A stretch of DNA of 62,747 nt from Azotobacter beijerinckii (GCF_900110885.1 NZ_FOFJ01000022.1:1-62747); one strand, 5' to 3'; positions 53,201-61,019 are shown, counted from the stretch's first letter. The notes: a model not told the origin generated them from the sequence alone. Numbers and translations: made by a program.

Positions 53201-53419
53201 CTGATTGTTTTTTTTGTTATGCTCACCCGTATATCTTTCTAAACTATTAGTGAGCGCCCACTCTACAGCATCGTAAAATGAGCTTTTCCCAAACCCATTT
53301 GGAGCATATATGGCGACAAAGTTTGAGGGCGTATCGCCATCAAGAGTAAAATCGAAGATTCCATCCTCTTTGAGTTTATAGGCACGAAACCCCTGGATCT
53401 CAACCTTCTTTATTTTCAT
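50222..53419 (-). CDS. SMC/Rad50-like ATPase of an ABC three-component system
   Basis: A 1065-residue ATPase. Walker A YAPNGFGKSSFYDAVEWAL is at residues 39-57; a long, leucine/glutamine-rich coiled coil follows, with a Rad50-type hook SDRCPLCRAV near residue 527; then the ABC signature region FSAAQLNILSLSVFLANAL, Walker B DVILIDDPIQSMDS near residue 970 and the H-loop IISTHDENFF. It is the family that carries the ATPase of ABC-3C conflict systems, related to SbcC/RecF. It probably senses or binds unusual DNA ends or structures and triggers the other components. Start overlaps the upstream gene by 20 bp. All ATP-binding parts look intact. Confidence 0.85.
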   Translation of the reverse strand: MKIKKVEIQGFRAYKLKEDGIFDFTLDGDTPSNFVAIYAPNGFGKSSFYDAVEWALTNSLERYTGEHNKKNNQIAARGTKQDQIPLKILRNKDVPEEVSTRVEVVTTRGVFPRELPKLRSNSTDLSFGVAKNKKGKEVRIFSKIILSQDAIDRFLREAKPQERYELFMHYFGDEAEALRQKVTAILNENRLTLDSLRKQRTDVKKQLKFPVDSAIFDNFNSLAADLNKDGESVSLISANFDDKTEHQLLASIIERKHALTSFLAAERQRESALLEQSSRLEELQLNLDVIVEQNPRLAKLAKGVKDSQHYQFLSAAHSKHLADWQTCTGELAELETIEKLIPAFLSDESECKRAASEQAALEKQKTGVAVELKSAQTNAKLHSDALSAADQRALALRSMLTGSSAVYAEIAVHQAGLVAQRSDLQSKIATIQVDKADHERISGELAKLSAMTLNVETLMAQDTGHPALPAHRLSEVYSAHQELDLLQRHDVAIRSTQVALTRQKEAVERIVSQGLTYLAEWPSDRCPLCRAVHSSPGALTSTIKENDLLTETARQNAVQLEQIAFRVTVLKGVIESAVAEARDRHGKKVIETRTQLDQLTSRISTAERESDSLAASINATEETIQALQLRVWSLNSEELYAQAGAEFDKLSSTRTSQVAQLEAANNTVASLQAQVQKIDARLEVLRFLVESITSKDQYKKVVVFALEKAVRDFKGLPTHCSQKCDQLARSISEIAGQLEGLSAECHKLHQEMLAEGNWIDFQLLASQRDSASKLVSNATFVVESFLANLGRLLGKDIDANPELMRSEIASAMQTSAEQSAYLLAKIDKFELLTEQLKAFKPYLGSLVLRESLSDIERKISEHQLVDKKLSEEREIIFAELRERIGAFFFTDLINAIYSKIDPHPSFKKVEFIPDFDGSNQPGLNIVLRDDAGGLISPMLYFSAAQLNILSLSVFLANALHARDEKGNPLDVILIDDPIQSMDSINVLATIDLLRNVSLRFDKQIIISTHDENFFDLLKLKIPTEVFGSKFLQLESFGVVSQEQDAHDFVAGLPKVASHSNPDRQG

Positions 53420-53948
53420 TTTGCCTATAATGCTCTATTAATTTGTTTACGATCTCCCCCCGCTTCTCTTTTGACTTGCTTGTTGAGTCTACAGGCGCAT
53501 TCTTAATCAGAGGGGCAATGGGAAGTTTTATCCCTGAGTTGGGTTGAGGCATCGCCTGCAGTTTCAAATCGGTGCCGAGCAACTCGATATTGATCATCTC
53601 CTCAACCTTTTCGATAGCCGGAAGGCTTCCTAGGCCATCTAGCACGATTTTTCTCGCCGCATAGCGATCATTTTCAATCACGTATTTTTCGCGTATATCC
53701 AAGGGGGCCGAGCACAGCATGACTAAGTAAATGTTCCACCTTGAAAATCGAGCTTCAGGTTTAAACTTAACCGAGATGATACTTTGGAGCGCCTTCCAAC
53801 TCGCAATCACTTCCCTAGGAGAGTCAAACCAGCAAACTATGCAGTTAATAAACTGCAATTCATCAGAGGAAAATAGCTCAAACCTTACACTCTCAAATTC
53901 CGAACTTAAAAAATCCAGATCATGAGCCTTCTTTGATAGCACTGCCAT
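53400..53948 (-). CDS. Small middle component of the ABC-3C-like operon
   Basis: A 182-residue protein starting MAVLSKKAHDLDFLSSEFES behind AAGGGTTATT. No catalytic motif or transmembrane segment is seen; it is helical with a charged end (SKSKEKRGEIVNKLIEHY). It overlaps the protease gene by 29 bp and the ATPase by 20 bp, the tight arrangement of ABC-3C 'middle component' genes, which are 150-250 residues and link effector and ATPase. The label is from size and position; I do not recognise the sequence itself. Confidence 0.6.
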   Translation of the reverse strand: MAVLSKKAHDLDFLSSEFESVRFELFSSDELQFINCIVCWFDSPREVIASWKALQSIISVKFKPEARFSRWNIYLVMLCSAPLDIREKYVIENDRYAARKIVLDGLGSLPAIEKVEEMINIELLGTDLKLQAMPQPNSGIKLPIAPLIKNAPVDSTSKSKEKRGEIVNKLIEHYRQNENKEG

Positions 53949-55194
53949 AATAACCCTTGAATATACTAAGTTGTTTCCCGACTGTGGAACTTCCATACTC
54001 ACGATGTTTATTCAATACATGCTCGTTACGCAGACCTTTTAGGTGCGCGATTGAGTAAGTCTTATAAATCTCGCCATGCGCATTATCAATTCGGCTCAGC
54101 TCTCTAAATCTTGGCGAGGAGGCAATATCGCCTATGACTTCCTCAAGATCCTCCGGATCGGGTACACCTATTGCATTTTCTTGAGGGGAGTTAACGAGCA
54201 TGGCCCCATTAGCGTCAAGCATGTCCTTTGCGGCTTTAAATATCTCTGATAATTTTCGTATCCAGTTATCAGCACTGCTCGAATACATAAATCGACGCTT
54301 ACGATCCAGTGTCTTCAGATAGGCTTCATCAATAATGTCGACATCATCGAGAATTGAGCAGACAATCACAAACTCGAAGTAAGCCACCCAGAGTTTCCTA
54401 CCCATCACGGTAACGTCAGGTTCATCATCACCTATCAGAAGCTCTCTTAGGTACCGCACCATCAAGTCATGAGGGGCAGGCATTCCCTGGTCAATCAGCC
54501 ACTCGGCCTGCTCAATGAGCTTCTGCCGTAGCTTTTGAACATTTACCGGATTTGCAGCGTTGAAATAGAATATATCATCCTTGAAGTTAGAGAAACACCC
54601 CATGTAGAAAGGCGCTATTTGCACAAGCTTATGGGTCTCGATAATCTCCTCAAAACGACTGATGGGAAAACAGCGGATGCGCCCATATCGCGCTTCTGGA
54701 TCCTCATCGTCCATTCTAGACTCGACGCCCCACAAATATGGGAGATGTCCATCGATGTAGTAGACCCCACCACCGGACATTCCCTCAATCGATTCCTGGC
54801 TAGGATTGTTATCCAAATTGCAGACAATAATCTGATGCGCTAGATCGTTCGGGCTTCCTGTGTAAATCTTGTAGGGCCTTCCCGTCCCGACATTTGACCT
54901 CGGGTAGCCCACATAGGAAATTCTTGATCCTGCTGGCAGCACTCCCATCCAAGTACGCTGTTTGATGTCAGCTTGATACTCGACCTTGATAATGGAGCAA
55001 TCGACATCTGGGTGGTGATAAGGGGGTTCGATAACGTTTATTGCCCGCCCGTCCCGGCTAACCTCAGGATGATCTCCGATCACATGACGTGCAGTTAAAA
55101 CATACGAAAACTCTTGCGATAGCGCGCTTATCAGAACGCCGCTACCAGCATTCACCTTAACAGCGTACGAAATAATTAGTTCATCAACTGCCAT
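53920..55194 (-). CDS. Trypsin-like serine protease effector of the ABC-3C-like operon
   Basis: A 424-residue protein. The N-terminal 190 residues are a trypsin-fold protease without signal peptide: His37 in VLTARHVIGD, Asp65 in HPDVDCSIIKV and Ser140 in IEGMSGGGVYYIDG form a full catalytic triad. The remaining 230 residues are mostly helical and lack known motifs; they could be the ABC-3C C-terminal adaptor domain. The ATG at 55194 directly follows the upstream stop (TAAGATG); an in-frame TTG at 55218 is less likely. A cytoplasmic trypsin-like enzyme next to an SMC-type ATPase points to a suicidal or substrate-cleaving effector, which is inference. Confidence 0.8.
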   Translation of the reverse strand: MAVDELIISYAVKVNAGSGVLISALSQEFSYVLTARHVIGDHPEVSRDGRAINVIEPPYHHPDVDCSIIKVEYQADIKQRTWMGVLPAGSRISYVGYPRSNVGTGRPYKIYTGSPNDLAHQIIVCNLDNNPSQESIEGMSGGGVYYIDGHLPYLWGVESRMDDEDPEARYGRIRCFPISRFEEIIETHKLVQIAPFYMGCFSNFKDDIFYFNAANPVNVQKLRQKLIEQAEWLIDQGMPAPHDLMVRYLRELLIGDDEPDVTVMGRKLWVAYFEFVIVCSILDDVDIIDEAYLKTLDRKRRFMYSSSADNWIRKLSEIFKAAKDMLDANGAMLVNSPQENAIGVPDPEDLEEVIGDIASSPRFRELSRIDNAHGEIYKTYSIAHLKGLRNEHVLNKHREYGSSTVGKQLSIFKGYYGSAIKEGS

Positions 55195-55195
55195 C

Positions 55196-56245
55196 TTATA
55201 GACCAATTTCTCCAGCAAGCTCTACTAGGCGCTTGGAATAGACATCTTGCTCATGATCCAACAATATCTGCCCGATAACTTTTTTATAATTAAAAAATAT
55301 GGTCGCTTCGCTCTCCGCTAAGATTCTGGCTATGGCCCTCTTATTTGGAAGCCCATGGATCGATCCACTGGAAGAAATTATGAAACGGTCGCTCTCAACC
55401 AACTCAAGAAATTCCCGGCTCGTGTTGTACTCGCTTCCATGATGCGAAACCTTTACCAAGTCGACGGATAGCTTAGACTCGGCGCTATAGCCCAATGAGC
55501 GTAGCGTTGATACCACGACGCCATCATGCGCATCGCCTAGAAACAGCATGGCCTTTTCATTCGCCCTCAGGATGAATGCGATCGAACTGCCATTTGCGAT
55601 GGAGGTGTCTGTTTCAAATGAGTCTTTTGCCCAGATCTCTTCAAAACTCAACCCATAATCCGTGGCGAGTGAAGTCTCGGCTGGGCTCTTCTCCTCCGGC
55701 CAAACACACAGAAGCTTTTGAAGCTTCTCTTCGTCTGGCGACAAAATCGTAAACGTGAAGGGGCCGTTTTGGATGGTCTGGCCGGCCATCACAAGAGGAG
55801 CACGGTCACAGCCAATTTCATCCAGCAGCGCCTCGAATAATCTGCCCTGCCTTACGCTCGTCTCCGGCGAATCGCTGCTCAGATGAACGTTGTTCTCAGG
55901 TATTTCCGGCGCATTGAAATGATAGGTGATCAGCCGAGAGGAGTTGAACCATATGGACTTGACCATATTGCTCAGATAATCAGGTGCCTTGAACGCTTTC
56001 AGGAGGCCACCGATATGATCGTCGTCAATATGGGTCAAAATCGCCAAGTCGATGTGCTGTCCTTTTGCTTTCAGCTCATCGAGAATGATGCAGAGCGAGC
56101 CCTTGTTTCTCGGCGGTGACCCGTATTTGAAGGTGGCCGCGTTCCCGCCATCGATCAGCAGGTTAAACACGCCATCCGGGGCCTCATGCGTGACCAGGAT
56201 GCAATCGCCATGGTTCGCTTGCAGGATGCGTACGCTGATGCCCAT
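55196..56245 (-). CDS. Metallo-beta-lactamase-fold hydrolase of the ABC-3C-like operon
   Basis: A 349-residue ComEC/Rec2-type MBL protein: LQANHGDCILVTH at the start, the metal motif LTHIDDDHIGGLL at residues 70-82 (His72, Asp74, Asp76, His77), MLFLGDAHDG and the ComEC-like VKVSHHGSEYNTS later. No membrane segments, so it is the stand-alone soluble form. Such enzymes cleave nucleic acids or phosphodiesters. It is the first gene of the leftward operon and ends one base before the protease ATG. MBL and trypsin effectors have been noted together in ABC three-component systems. Confidence 0.82.
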   Translation of the reverse strand: MGISVRILQANHGDCILVTHEAPDGVFNLLIDGGNAATFKYGSPPRNKGSLCIILDELKAKGQHIDLAILTHIDDDHIGGLLKAFKAPDYLSNMVKSIWFNSSRLITYHFNAPEIPENNVHLSSDSPETSVRQGRLFEALLDEIGCDRAPLVMAGQTIQNGPFTFTILSPDEEKLQKLLCVWPEEKSPAETSLATDYGLSFEEIWAKDSFETDTSIANGSSIAFILRANEKAMLFLGDAHDGVVVSTLRSLGYSAESKLSVDLVKVSHHGSEYNTSREFLELVESDRFIISSSGSIHGLPNKRAIARILAESEATIFFNYKKVIGQILLDHEQDVYSKRLVELAGEIGL

Positions 56246-56707
56246 CCAAACTCCCTGTATCGCCCTAGGTCATCCCGCAGAGGACGACCACGCTGTCATA
56301 GTGCCGCTAAAATAGCGCTTCGCTGGGCATCTTCCAATCGCTCTGATTCAGGCGATCTTTGATGCCAAAATTGCAGCTTGCAGATTGCTCCGAGAGCGCC
56401 TCTGGTGCTGATGCCAACGTTTTAGGCAGCGCCATGTTTGTTAGACGAGCGATCCCCGTCGGGCAACGAGCCTAAATCGGCACCTCAACCGTGCCAGTTC
56501 GTCGCGGTCGCGCGGGCTGGGGCTCGCGTGCGGATTGGGGAATAAGGGACGGTAAAAGGGCACGGATTACTTATGTGGTAGACCAGCCGCTTCTGGCCGG
56601 TCTGCGCCGGACACCAGCGGCACAGGGCGACCCAAAGCGGACAAGCCCCGCCCCTTGGGGCGGGACGATGCGTGCTGGGCCTTCCCCCGACCGTTTTTGA
56701 CATACTA
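56246..56707. other. Upstream region of the ABC-3C-like operon, no gene
   Basis: It must hold the promoter of the leftward operon. It contains the right inverted repeat (56553-56602) and a GC hairpin CCCGCCCC/GGGGCGGG at 56647-56664. No convincing coding frame. Confidence 0.65.
56553..56602. repeat. Right inverted repeat bracketing the ABC-3C-like operon
   Basis: TAAAAGGGCACGGATTACTT then ATGTGGTAGACCAGCCGCTT and CTGGCCGGTC. It is the inverted partner of 50107-50157. Together they enclose a 6.4-kb segment with just the four-gene operon. Confidence 0.8.
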
Positions 56708-56950
56708 GGGGAGCCCGCAGAAAACGGAAAAAATCGTACGCTAAGCGTCAGGTAATGGACTGGAAGCCGCAGCCGAACTGGGGGTGTCCGGCTGGGTTAC
56801 ACCTCAACCGGACGTCAGATCTGACCAGCCAGCATCGTCAGGTTAGGGTTCATTTTGATGTTTCCTGACACAGCTGAATCTGGCTCTATGGCCTCAACCT
56901 GACGGTTCGAGGCTAAACGTACGATTTTTTCCATTTTCTGCGTTTGCCCC
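56708..56950. mobile_element. 243-bp Tn3-family miniature element with target duplication
   Basis: 38-bp ends, left GGGGAGCCCGCAGAAAACGG (56708-56745) and right 56913-56950, flanked by a perfect 5-bp duplication TACTA (56703-56707, 56951-56955). Inside is CGTCAGGTTAGGG...TTTCCTGACA at 56836-56872, like a Tn3-type res subsite. No coding content. Confidence 0.9.
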
Positions 56951-57042
56951 TACTATGTCGGGATTAAACGTAAACTGGTCAGGCTTGGACGAACTACCTG
57001 CTCAGTAAGGCTGAGCACCAGTGCGAATAGATAGGGACAGGA

Positions 57043-58308
57043 ATGAATATTTGCAAATGCTTTCAATGCAACACATGCGGGACAAAAATCGATTGCAGAA
57101 TTGGCATGTCAAACAGAGATATACAACCTTTTCAATTCGCTTGCCCGGAATGCGAAGAACGCATTTCATTTGTTTTTGGTCAGCCAGATGGTGAATTGCA
57201 GGGGGCCAAAGATTTAGAAGATTTTGAGACCCCTTTTAATGGCGATAATCCCTTTGTTGATCTACATTTAGATTTCCCGGCTTACTTTGGGAAATACGTA
57301 ATGGGCATGACGACCTTTCTCAGGGTGACAGGTGAAATCGGTTCGGAGGCGTACAGGCACTTGAATTACCGCCTGCACATGCTGAATATGCTTTATCCAA
57401 TGCAAAAGGATTTGAGGAGCGTAATTACACAGTACAAGCGTGGAGATATAGATAATTTTGATAAGGCTTGCTCAAGAATACCCGGTATCAGTCTCAAGTC
57501 GCACCAAAAAGAGGACGTATTAGCTGCGCTATATTCGGCCACCTCTATAATGTCTTCACCATTCACGATTCACGAGTATAATGCTGAAATAAGTGAGCAG
57601 GCACCTAAGCTAATTAGGTGGCTGCATCAAAGTCATCCTGAAAAGACATTGGCATTTATAGAGAACATTCTAGATAATGGATTCCTCAAGAACCTGCACA
57701 ATGATTGCCTATCCTTGTATCCAAAATTAGTCACAATGGATCTACCGTTCAGGCCTGCATTTTTTTACGATTATGCGGACAATGAGGACCTCGGTCGAAT
57801 TCCCGCTAGGATATCTACAGCTGACTTCGATATTTGCAGCAACTATTATAAAGATTTGGCTGAGGTTTTTGCGCGTCAACTTACTCTTTTGGCGGGGTTG
57901 AATAACCTCATTAAGCGCGGAGATAGTGATCTTTTCGAACCCTCTCTAAAACTGACAAAAAGCAAGAAGGTCAGGCCAGAGCTAGAGTGTCTGAATTCGT
58001 TTGCGAACGTAGATTTGGGAAGTAAGATAGGATTTATAGACGACTGCTTTTATCGCATTGATATGGATGCCATTGATAACAAGCTCAGGAATGGCATAGC
58101 TCATTATAAATATGACTATAAAGAGTCATTGCAAATAATAACTTACTATCCAAGCAAAGAAGGTATGAGTCGGGAAAAGTATCACGAAATTTCTTTCATG
58201 GATTTTATTAGGAAGTCGCTTCTGTTGTTTAGGGAGGTTCATGGCGTAAATCATATTATCAAGGCTGCACTTTATTATTGCGTATTGATCTTGAAAAAAG
58301 ATATCTAG
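57043..58308 (+). CDS. Unknown AT-rich protein with zinc ribbon and HEPN-like motif
   Basis: A 421-residue protein I do not recognise. Residues 1-45 form a probable zinc ribbon: Cys9-x2-Cys12 and Cys34-x2-Cys37 (CNTCG, CPECEE), with Cys4, Cys6 and Cys18 nearby. The rest is helical. At residues 349-354 stands RNGIAH in the context IDNKLRNGIAHYKYDY, which fits the Rx4-6H active-site motif of HEPN ribonucleases. The ATG at 57043 follows AGGGACAG. Its low GC and low-complexity-free sequence differ from the plasmid backbone, so it was acquired. The gene stands alone, next to defence genes; an abortive, RNA-cutting defence protein is possible. The HEPN reading is inference. Confidence 0.6.
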   Translation: MNICKCFQCNTCGTKIDCRIGMSNRDIQPFQFACPECEERISFVFGQPDGELQGAKDLEDFETPFNGDNPFVDLHLDFPAYFGKYVMGMTTFLRVTGEIGSEAYRHLNYRLHMLNMLYPMQKDLRSVITQYKRGDIDNFDKACSRIPGISLKSHQKEDVLAALYSATSIMSSPFTIHEYNAEISEQAPKLIRWLHQSHPEKTLAFIENILDNGFLKNLHNDCLSLYPKLVTMDLPFRPAFFYDYADNEDLGRIPARISTADFDICSNYYKDLAEVFARQLTLLAGLNNLIKRGDSDLFEPSLKLTKSKKVRPELECLNSFANVDLGSKIGFIDDCFYRIDMDAIDNKLRNGIAHYKYDYKESLQIITYYPSKEGMSREKYHEISFMDFIRKSLLLFREVHGVNHIIKAALYYCVLILKKDI

Positions 58309-58799
58309 TGGTCTGCCTGCAAAGTTCGATTACCTATTTTGTAGGTTCAAAATTCGGAGACTGCCAATCACGATTGGTACCAGCCAAAATCCTTGCATAT
58401 ATGCAATGAGTTAACGAATTAAACAAACAGTCCACTAGCGTGGTGTTTCACAAATACCACACGAGCGTCTGCTTTTGGCCGATTCTGTTGAAAAACTCGA
58501 TTTCCTCGCGCGACCAAGCTGAAAGGAGAGCGTCGGCTTCTCATAAACCGCTCAATAAACAGTGACTTACCATCAGGAGATGGCTCAATCCTTCTCCCTG
58601 AAATTCCTTGAAAATCGGTTTCTGGGAATTTTTCAACAGAATCGTGTCGATTGCTGCCAGTATAAGTAAGTTTCTTTTGGATATACCTAAAATGATACGG
58701 TCTGATTTGGCTTTTCCGGGCTTTATTTCCTTTTATGATACGTTTAAAGTGCAACACATAAAAATGAAACACTCAAAATGATACGAAAAGGAAGCCGTC
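58309..58799. other. Intergenic region with recombinase-site candidate
   Basis: No convincing gene. TTCTGTTGAAAAACTCG (58480) recurs inverted near 58630-58645 as TTTTTCAACAGAATCG. Three ATGATACG repeats with a strict 43-bp period lie just before the recombinase gene. Confidence 0.65.
58692..58785. repeat. Three ATGATACG repeats, 43 bp apart, before the recombinase gene
   Basis: Copies at 58692-58699, 58735-58742 and 58778-58785, all in the same direction and exactly 43 bp (about four helical turns) apart. Likely binding sites of the adjacent serine recombinase or of a regulator; the last lies 15 bp before the ATG. Confidence 0.75.
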
Positions 58800-59411
58800 A
58801 TGTTCATTCGTGCCTACCTCCGCGCCTCGACCGATGAGCAGGACGCCACCCGTGCCAGGACGGCTCTGGAGCAGTTCGCTACCGAGCATGGCCGGCCCAT
58901 CGCCTGCGAGTACCTGGAGAACGCCAGCGGCGCCAAAACCGACCGGCCCGAGTTGCTGCGTCTGCTGAAGGACGCCAAGAAGGGCGATGTGCTGCTGGTG
59001 GAGAGCATCGACCGCTTGTCTCGCCTGCCTGCCGATGATTGGAACAAGCTCAAGGCCGCCATCGATGCCAAGGGACTGCGCATCGTCGCGCTCGATCTGC
59101 CGACCAGCCATCAGGGCATGAAGGACACCAAGGGCGACGAGTTCACCAGTCGGATGCTCTCGGCGATTAACGGAATGATGATTGAGATGATGGCTGCCAT
59201 TGCCCGGAAGGACTATGAGCAGCGCCGAGAGCGGCAAGCACAGGGGATCGCCAAGGCCAAAGAAACAGGCCTCTACAAAGGCCGCCCGGTCGATGAGGAT
59301 TTGCACAAACGTGTGCGCGAACTGCTGGCCGCCGGGCTGGGCATTCGCGCGACTGCGCGGCACGCCGGATGCTCGACCACCACTGTGCTAAAGATCCGCG
59401 ATCAGGTTTAG
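58800..59411 (+). CDS. Serine recombinase (resolvase/invertase family)
   Basis: A 203-residue small serine recombinase. It begins MFIRAYLRASTDEQDATRAR, where Ser10 is the expected nucleophile; DVLLVESIDRLSRLPADDW is the catalytic-core strand-helix, and the C-terminal AAGLGIRATARHAGCSTTTV is the helix-turn-helix. Such enzymes resolve plasmid multimers or transposon cointegrates, or invert segments. It is the only recombinase here besides transposases, and could serve Tn3-type elements or plasmid multimer resolution. It is followed by a good terminator. Confidence 0.9.
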   Translation: MFIRAYLRASTDEQDATRARTALEQFATEHGRPIACEYLENASGAKTDRPELLRLLKDAKKGDVLLVESIDRLSRLPADDWNKLKAAIDAKGLRIVALDLPTSHQGMKDTKGDEFTSRMLSAINGMMIEMMAAIARKDYEQRRERQAQGIAKAKETGLYKGRPVDEDLHKRVRELLAAGLGIRATARHAGCSTTTVLKIRDQV

Positions 59412-59438
59412 GGCGACCGCTTTTCTCCGGAGCAAAGC

Positions 59439-59470
59439 AAAAACGGCGAGGGATTAGCCTCGCCGTTTTG
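59439..59470 (+). terminator. Intrinsic terminator of the serine recombinase gene
   Basis: AAAACGGCGAGG-GATTAG-CCTCGCCGTTTT; 12-bp stem with a T-run, 28 bp past the stop. The stretch 59471-59655 has no gene. Confidence 0.9.
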
Positions 59471-59748
59471 TGTCATCACCTTTCCCAGGGCTCGTCATCC
59501 TGACGAAGTAGCCGCTTATCCTGCGACTGTCCCTGGCCCGCCATCCTTGGTCGGCCTGCGCCGTTCCTTCGGCGTCTTGGTGGGATTCAATCTACGCCGG
59601 CAGCAGTTCCGAGCCTATTGGGCGAACGCCCGATGTGCTGTAGGCGATTGCTTACATGGGGTAGAACAAGCAGTCGTGTCACCAGCCGCCATCTGACTAA
59701 ACACCACCTGCATTGGCGCGTGCTGTCGCCAAACACCTGTTTCCCGAT

Positions 59749-60789
59749 GCGGGCTATCCACTTAGCTCCTTGGTGGACTTTTCGGCGGATTGACAAGGTT
59801 CTGGTACGTCATGGGTGTGGTGACAACAGCCTGCTCCAGCAACCTGTAGAACAGCATGCCGCGTGACGACGATTTTCGCCTGTTGAACCGAAAAACGAAC
59901 TCGTCAAGGTAACTGTCGAGCTTGGAAGGTTGCACTGCGCCTTGGTGTGTTCCAAGTAACCATCGATGGATGAGCGCGGCTACCCTGTGAACACCTGGCA
60001 TTGAGGCATGTGCTGCTGTTGGCGAGCCGAGCATGACACTTTTTCGGTGAACATATCCCTCGCGCTCAAGGCTTCGGTAAGCAGCCGATCCATCGGTATG
60101 CACTGTCGCCCCCACTTGAACGACATCCTTCACAAAAGGGATGACCTGGTGTTCAGAGTCATCAAGTATTCGGCGCAGGCGTATTCGCCCGAACCCTTTG
60201 GGCTCCAACATCTCTACAGCAATGATGACCAAGGTCTTGGCCGTGCGGGACTTACGGCCTTTCACATCAACCGGTTGCGATTTATCGCCAATGGCAACGT
60301 AAGTTTCATCGACTTCTACAAGACCGCTGAGCAGCTCTCTGCCAGGGCGAATCATCGCACGACGAAAGCGATGAAGCAGGGTCCACGCTGTCTGATAGCT
60401 TCCAAGTCCCAGAACGCGCTGCAACCCCAAGGCGCTGACGCCATGTTTCTGATTGGTGATGTACCACGCGGCGGCCAACCATACCTTGAGCGGGGTTCTC
60501 GTTTTGTCGAAAATCGTTCCTGCGGTCACGCTGGTTTGGTGACTGCATGCCTGGCAAACCAGTCGGTTACGACTTGTTTTGAGAGGTGCGCCAATGATTC
60601 CGAACTTCGGACAAATGAACTGTTGCGGCCAGCGTAGCCGCTCCAGATAGTCGAGGCAGGGACCTTCGTTATGAAACCAATCCGTGAATTGGCTCCATGT
60701 TTGGGGATAGTCGTGCCCTGCAACGGGAGGTGCTCGGTGCTCGTTCATACGAGCAGTTTGCCGTCCAAGGAGCTAAGTGGATAGCCCAT
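59749..60789. mobile_element. IS1595-family element with 8-bp target duplication
   Basis: About 1041 bp. The ends share GGGCTATCCACTTAGCTCCT (inner to the first two bases) in inverted orientation at 59751 and 60787, and TTCCCGAT is duplicated at 59741-59748 and 60790-60797. One transposase gene inside. Confidence 0.88.
59762..60748 (-). CDS. IS1595-family transposase
   Basis: A 328-residue transposase. N-terminal zinc-ribbon part CLDYLERLRWPQQFICPKFG with LVCQACSHQTSVTAGTIFDK, then the DDE domain: LVEVDETYVAIGD, VHTDGSAAYRSL and a late HRWLLGTHQGAVQPSKLDSY segment, where the usual acidic residue should be found. Family members have CPxCG in the first knuckle; here the second Cys is Phe (CPKFG), so the ribbon is incomplete and activity may be reduced. 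The remainder is full length. Confidence 0.9.
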   Translation of the reverse strand: MNEHRAPPVAGHDYPQTWSQFTDWFHNEGPCLDYLERLRWPQQFICPKFGIIGAPLKTSRNRLVCQACSHQTSVTAGTIFDKTRTPLKVWLAAAWYITNQKHGVSALGLQRVLGLGSYQTAWTLLHRFRRAMIRPGRELLSGLVEVDETYVAIGDKSQPVDVKGRKSRTAKTLVIIAVEMLEPKGFGRIRLRRILDDSEHQVIPFVKDVVQVGATVHTDGSAAYRSLEREGYVHRKSVMLGSPTAAHASMPGVHRVAALIHRWLLGTHQGAVQPSKLDSYLDEFVFRFNRRKSSSRGMLFYRLLEQAVVTTPMTYQNLVNPPKSPPRS

Positions 60790-61019
60790 TTCCCGATACA
60801 GGCCTAAGCGAGTCGAAAGCAGCGAGGAAAATCAGCACGGAAAACACTGCCGGATTGCTGAGCAGCCGGAAACCTAGCTAATTTGGTTTTCCGACAGCGA
60901 AATGGCGGCTGGTGACACGACTGCTTGTTCTACCCCATTTCCCTGGACGAGTTTGGTTGAGGTGTACTTTAATCGGACACGATCCAGGCGGCATAAGCCC
61001 TTCTACTCTATCGGTCGTG

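Larger units (their letters stand above)
59656..60938. repeat. 37-bp perfect inverted repeats surrounding the IS1595 element
   Basis: Left copy 59656-59692 (ATGGGGTAGAACAAGCAGTC first), right copy 60902-60938. They are perfect over 37 bp. Without the IS inside, they would bound an about 240-bp segment, so this is probably a miniature element of unknown family into which the IS jumped. Confidence 0.85.

Noticed and set aside
58419..58772. 117-codon minus-strand frame upstream of the recombinase
   Set aside because: It runs over the repeat region and inverted CAACAGAATCG motifs, with no domain and no good start; more likely a transposon remnant and recombination site.
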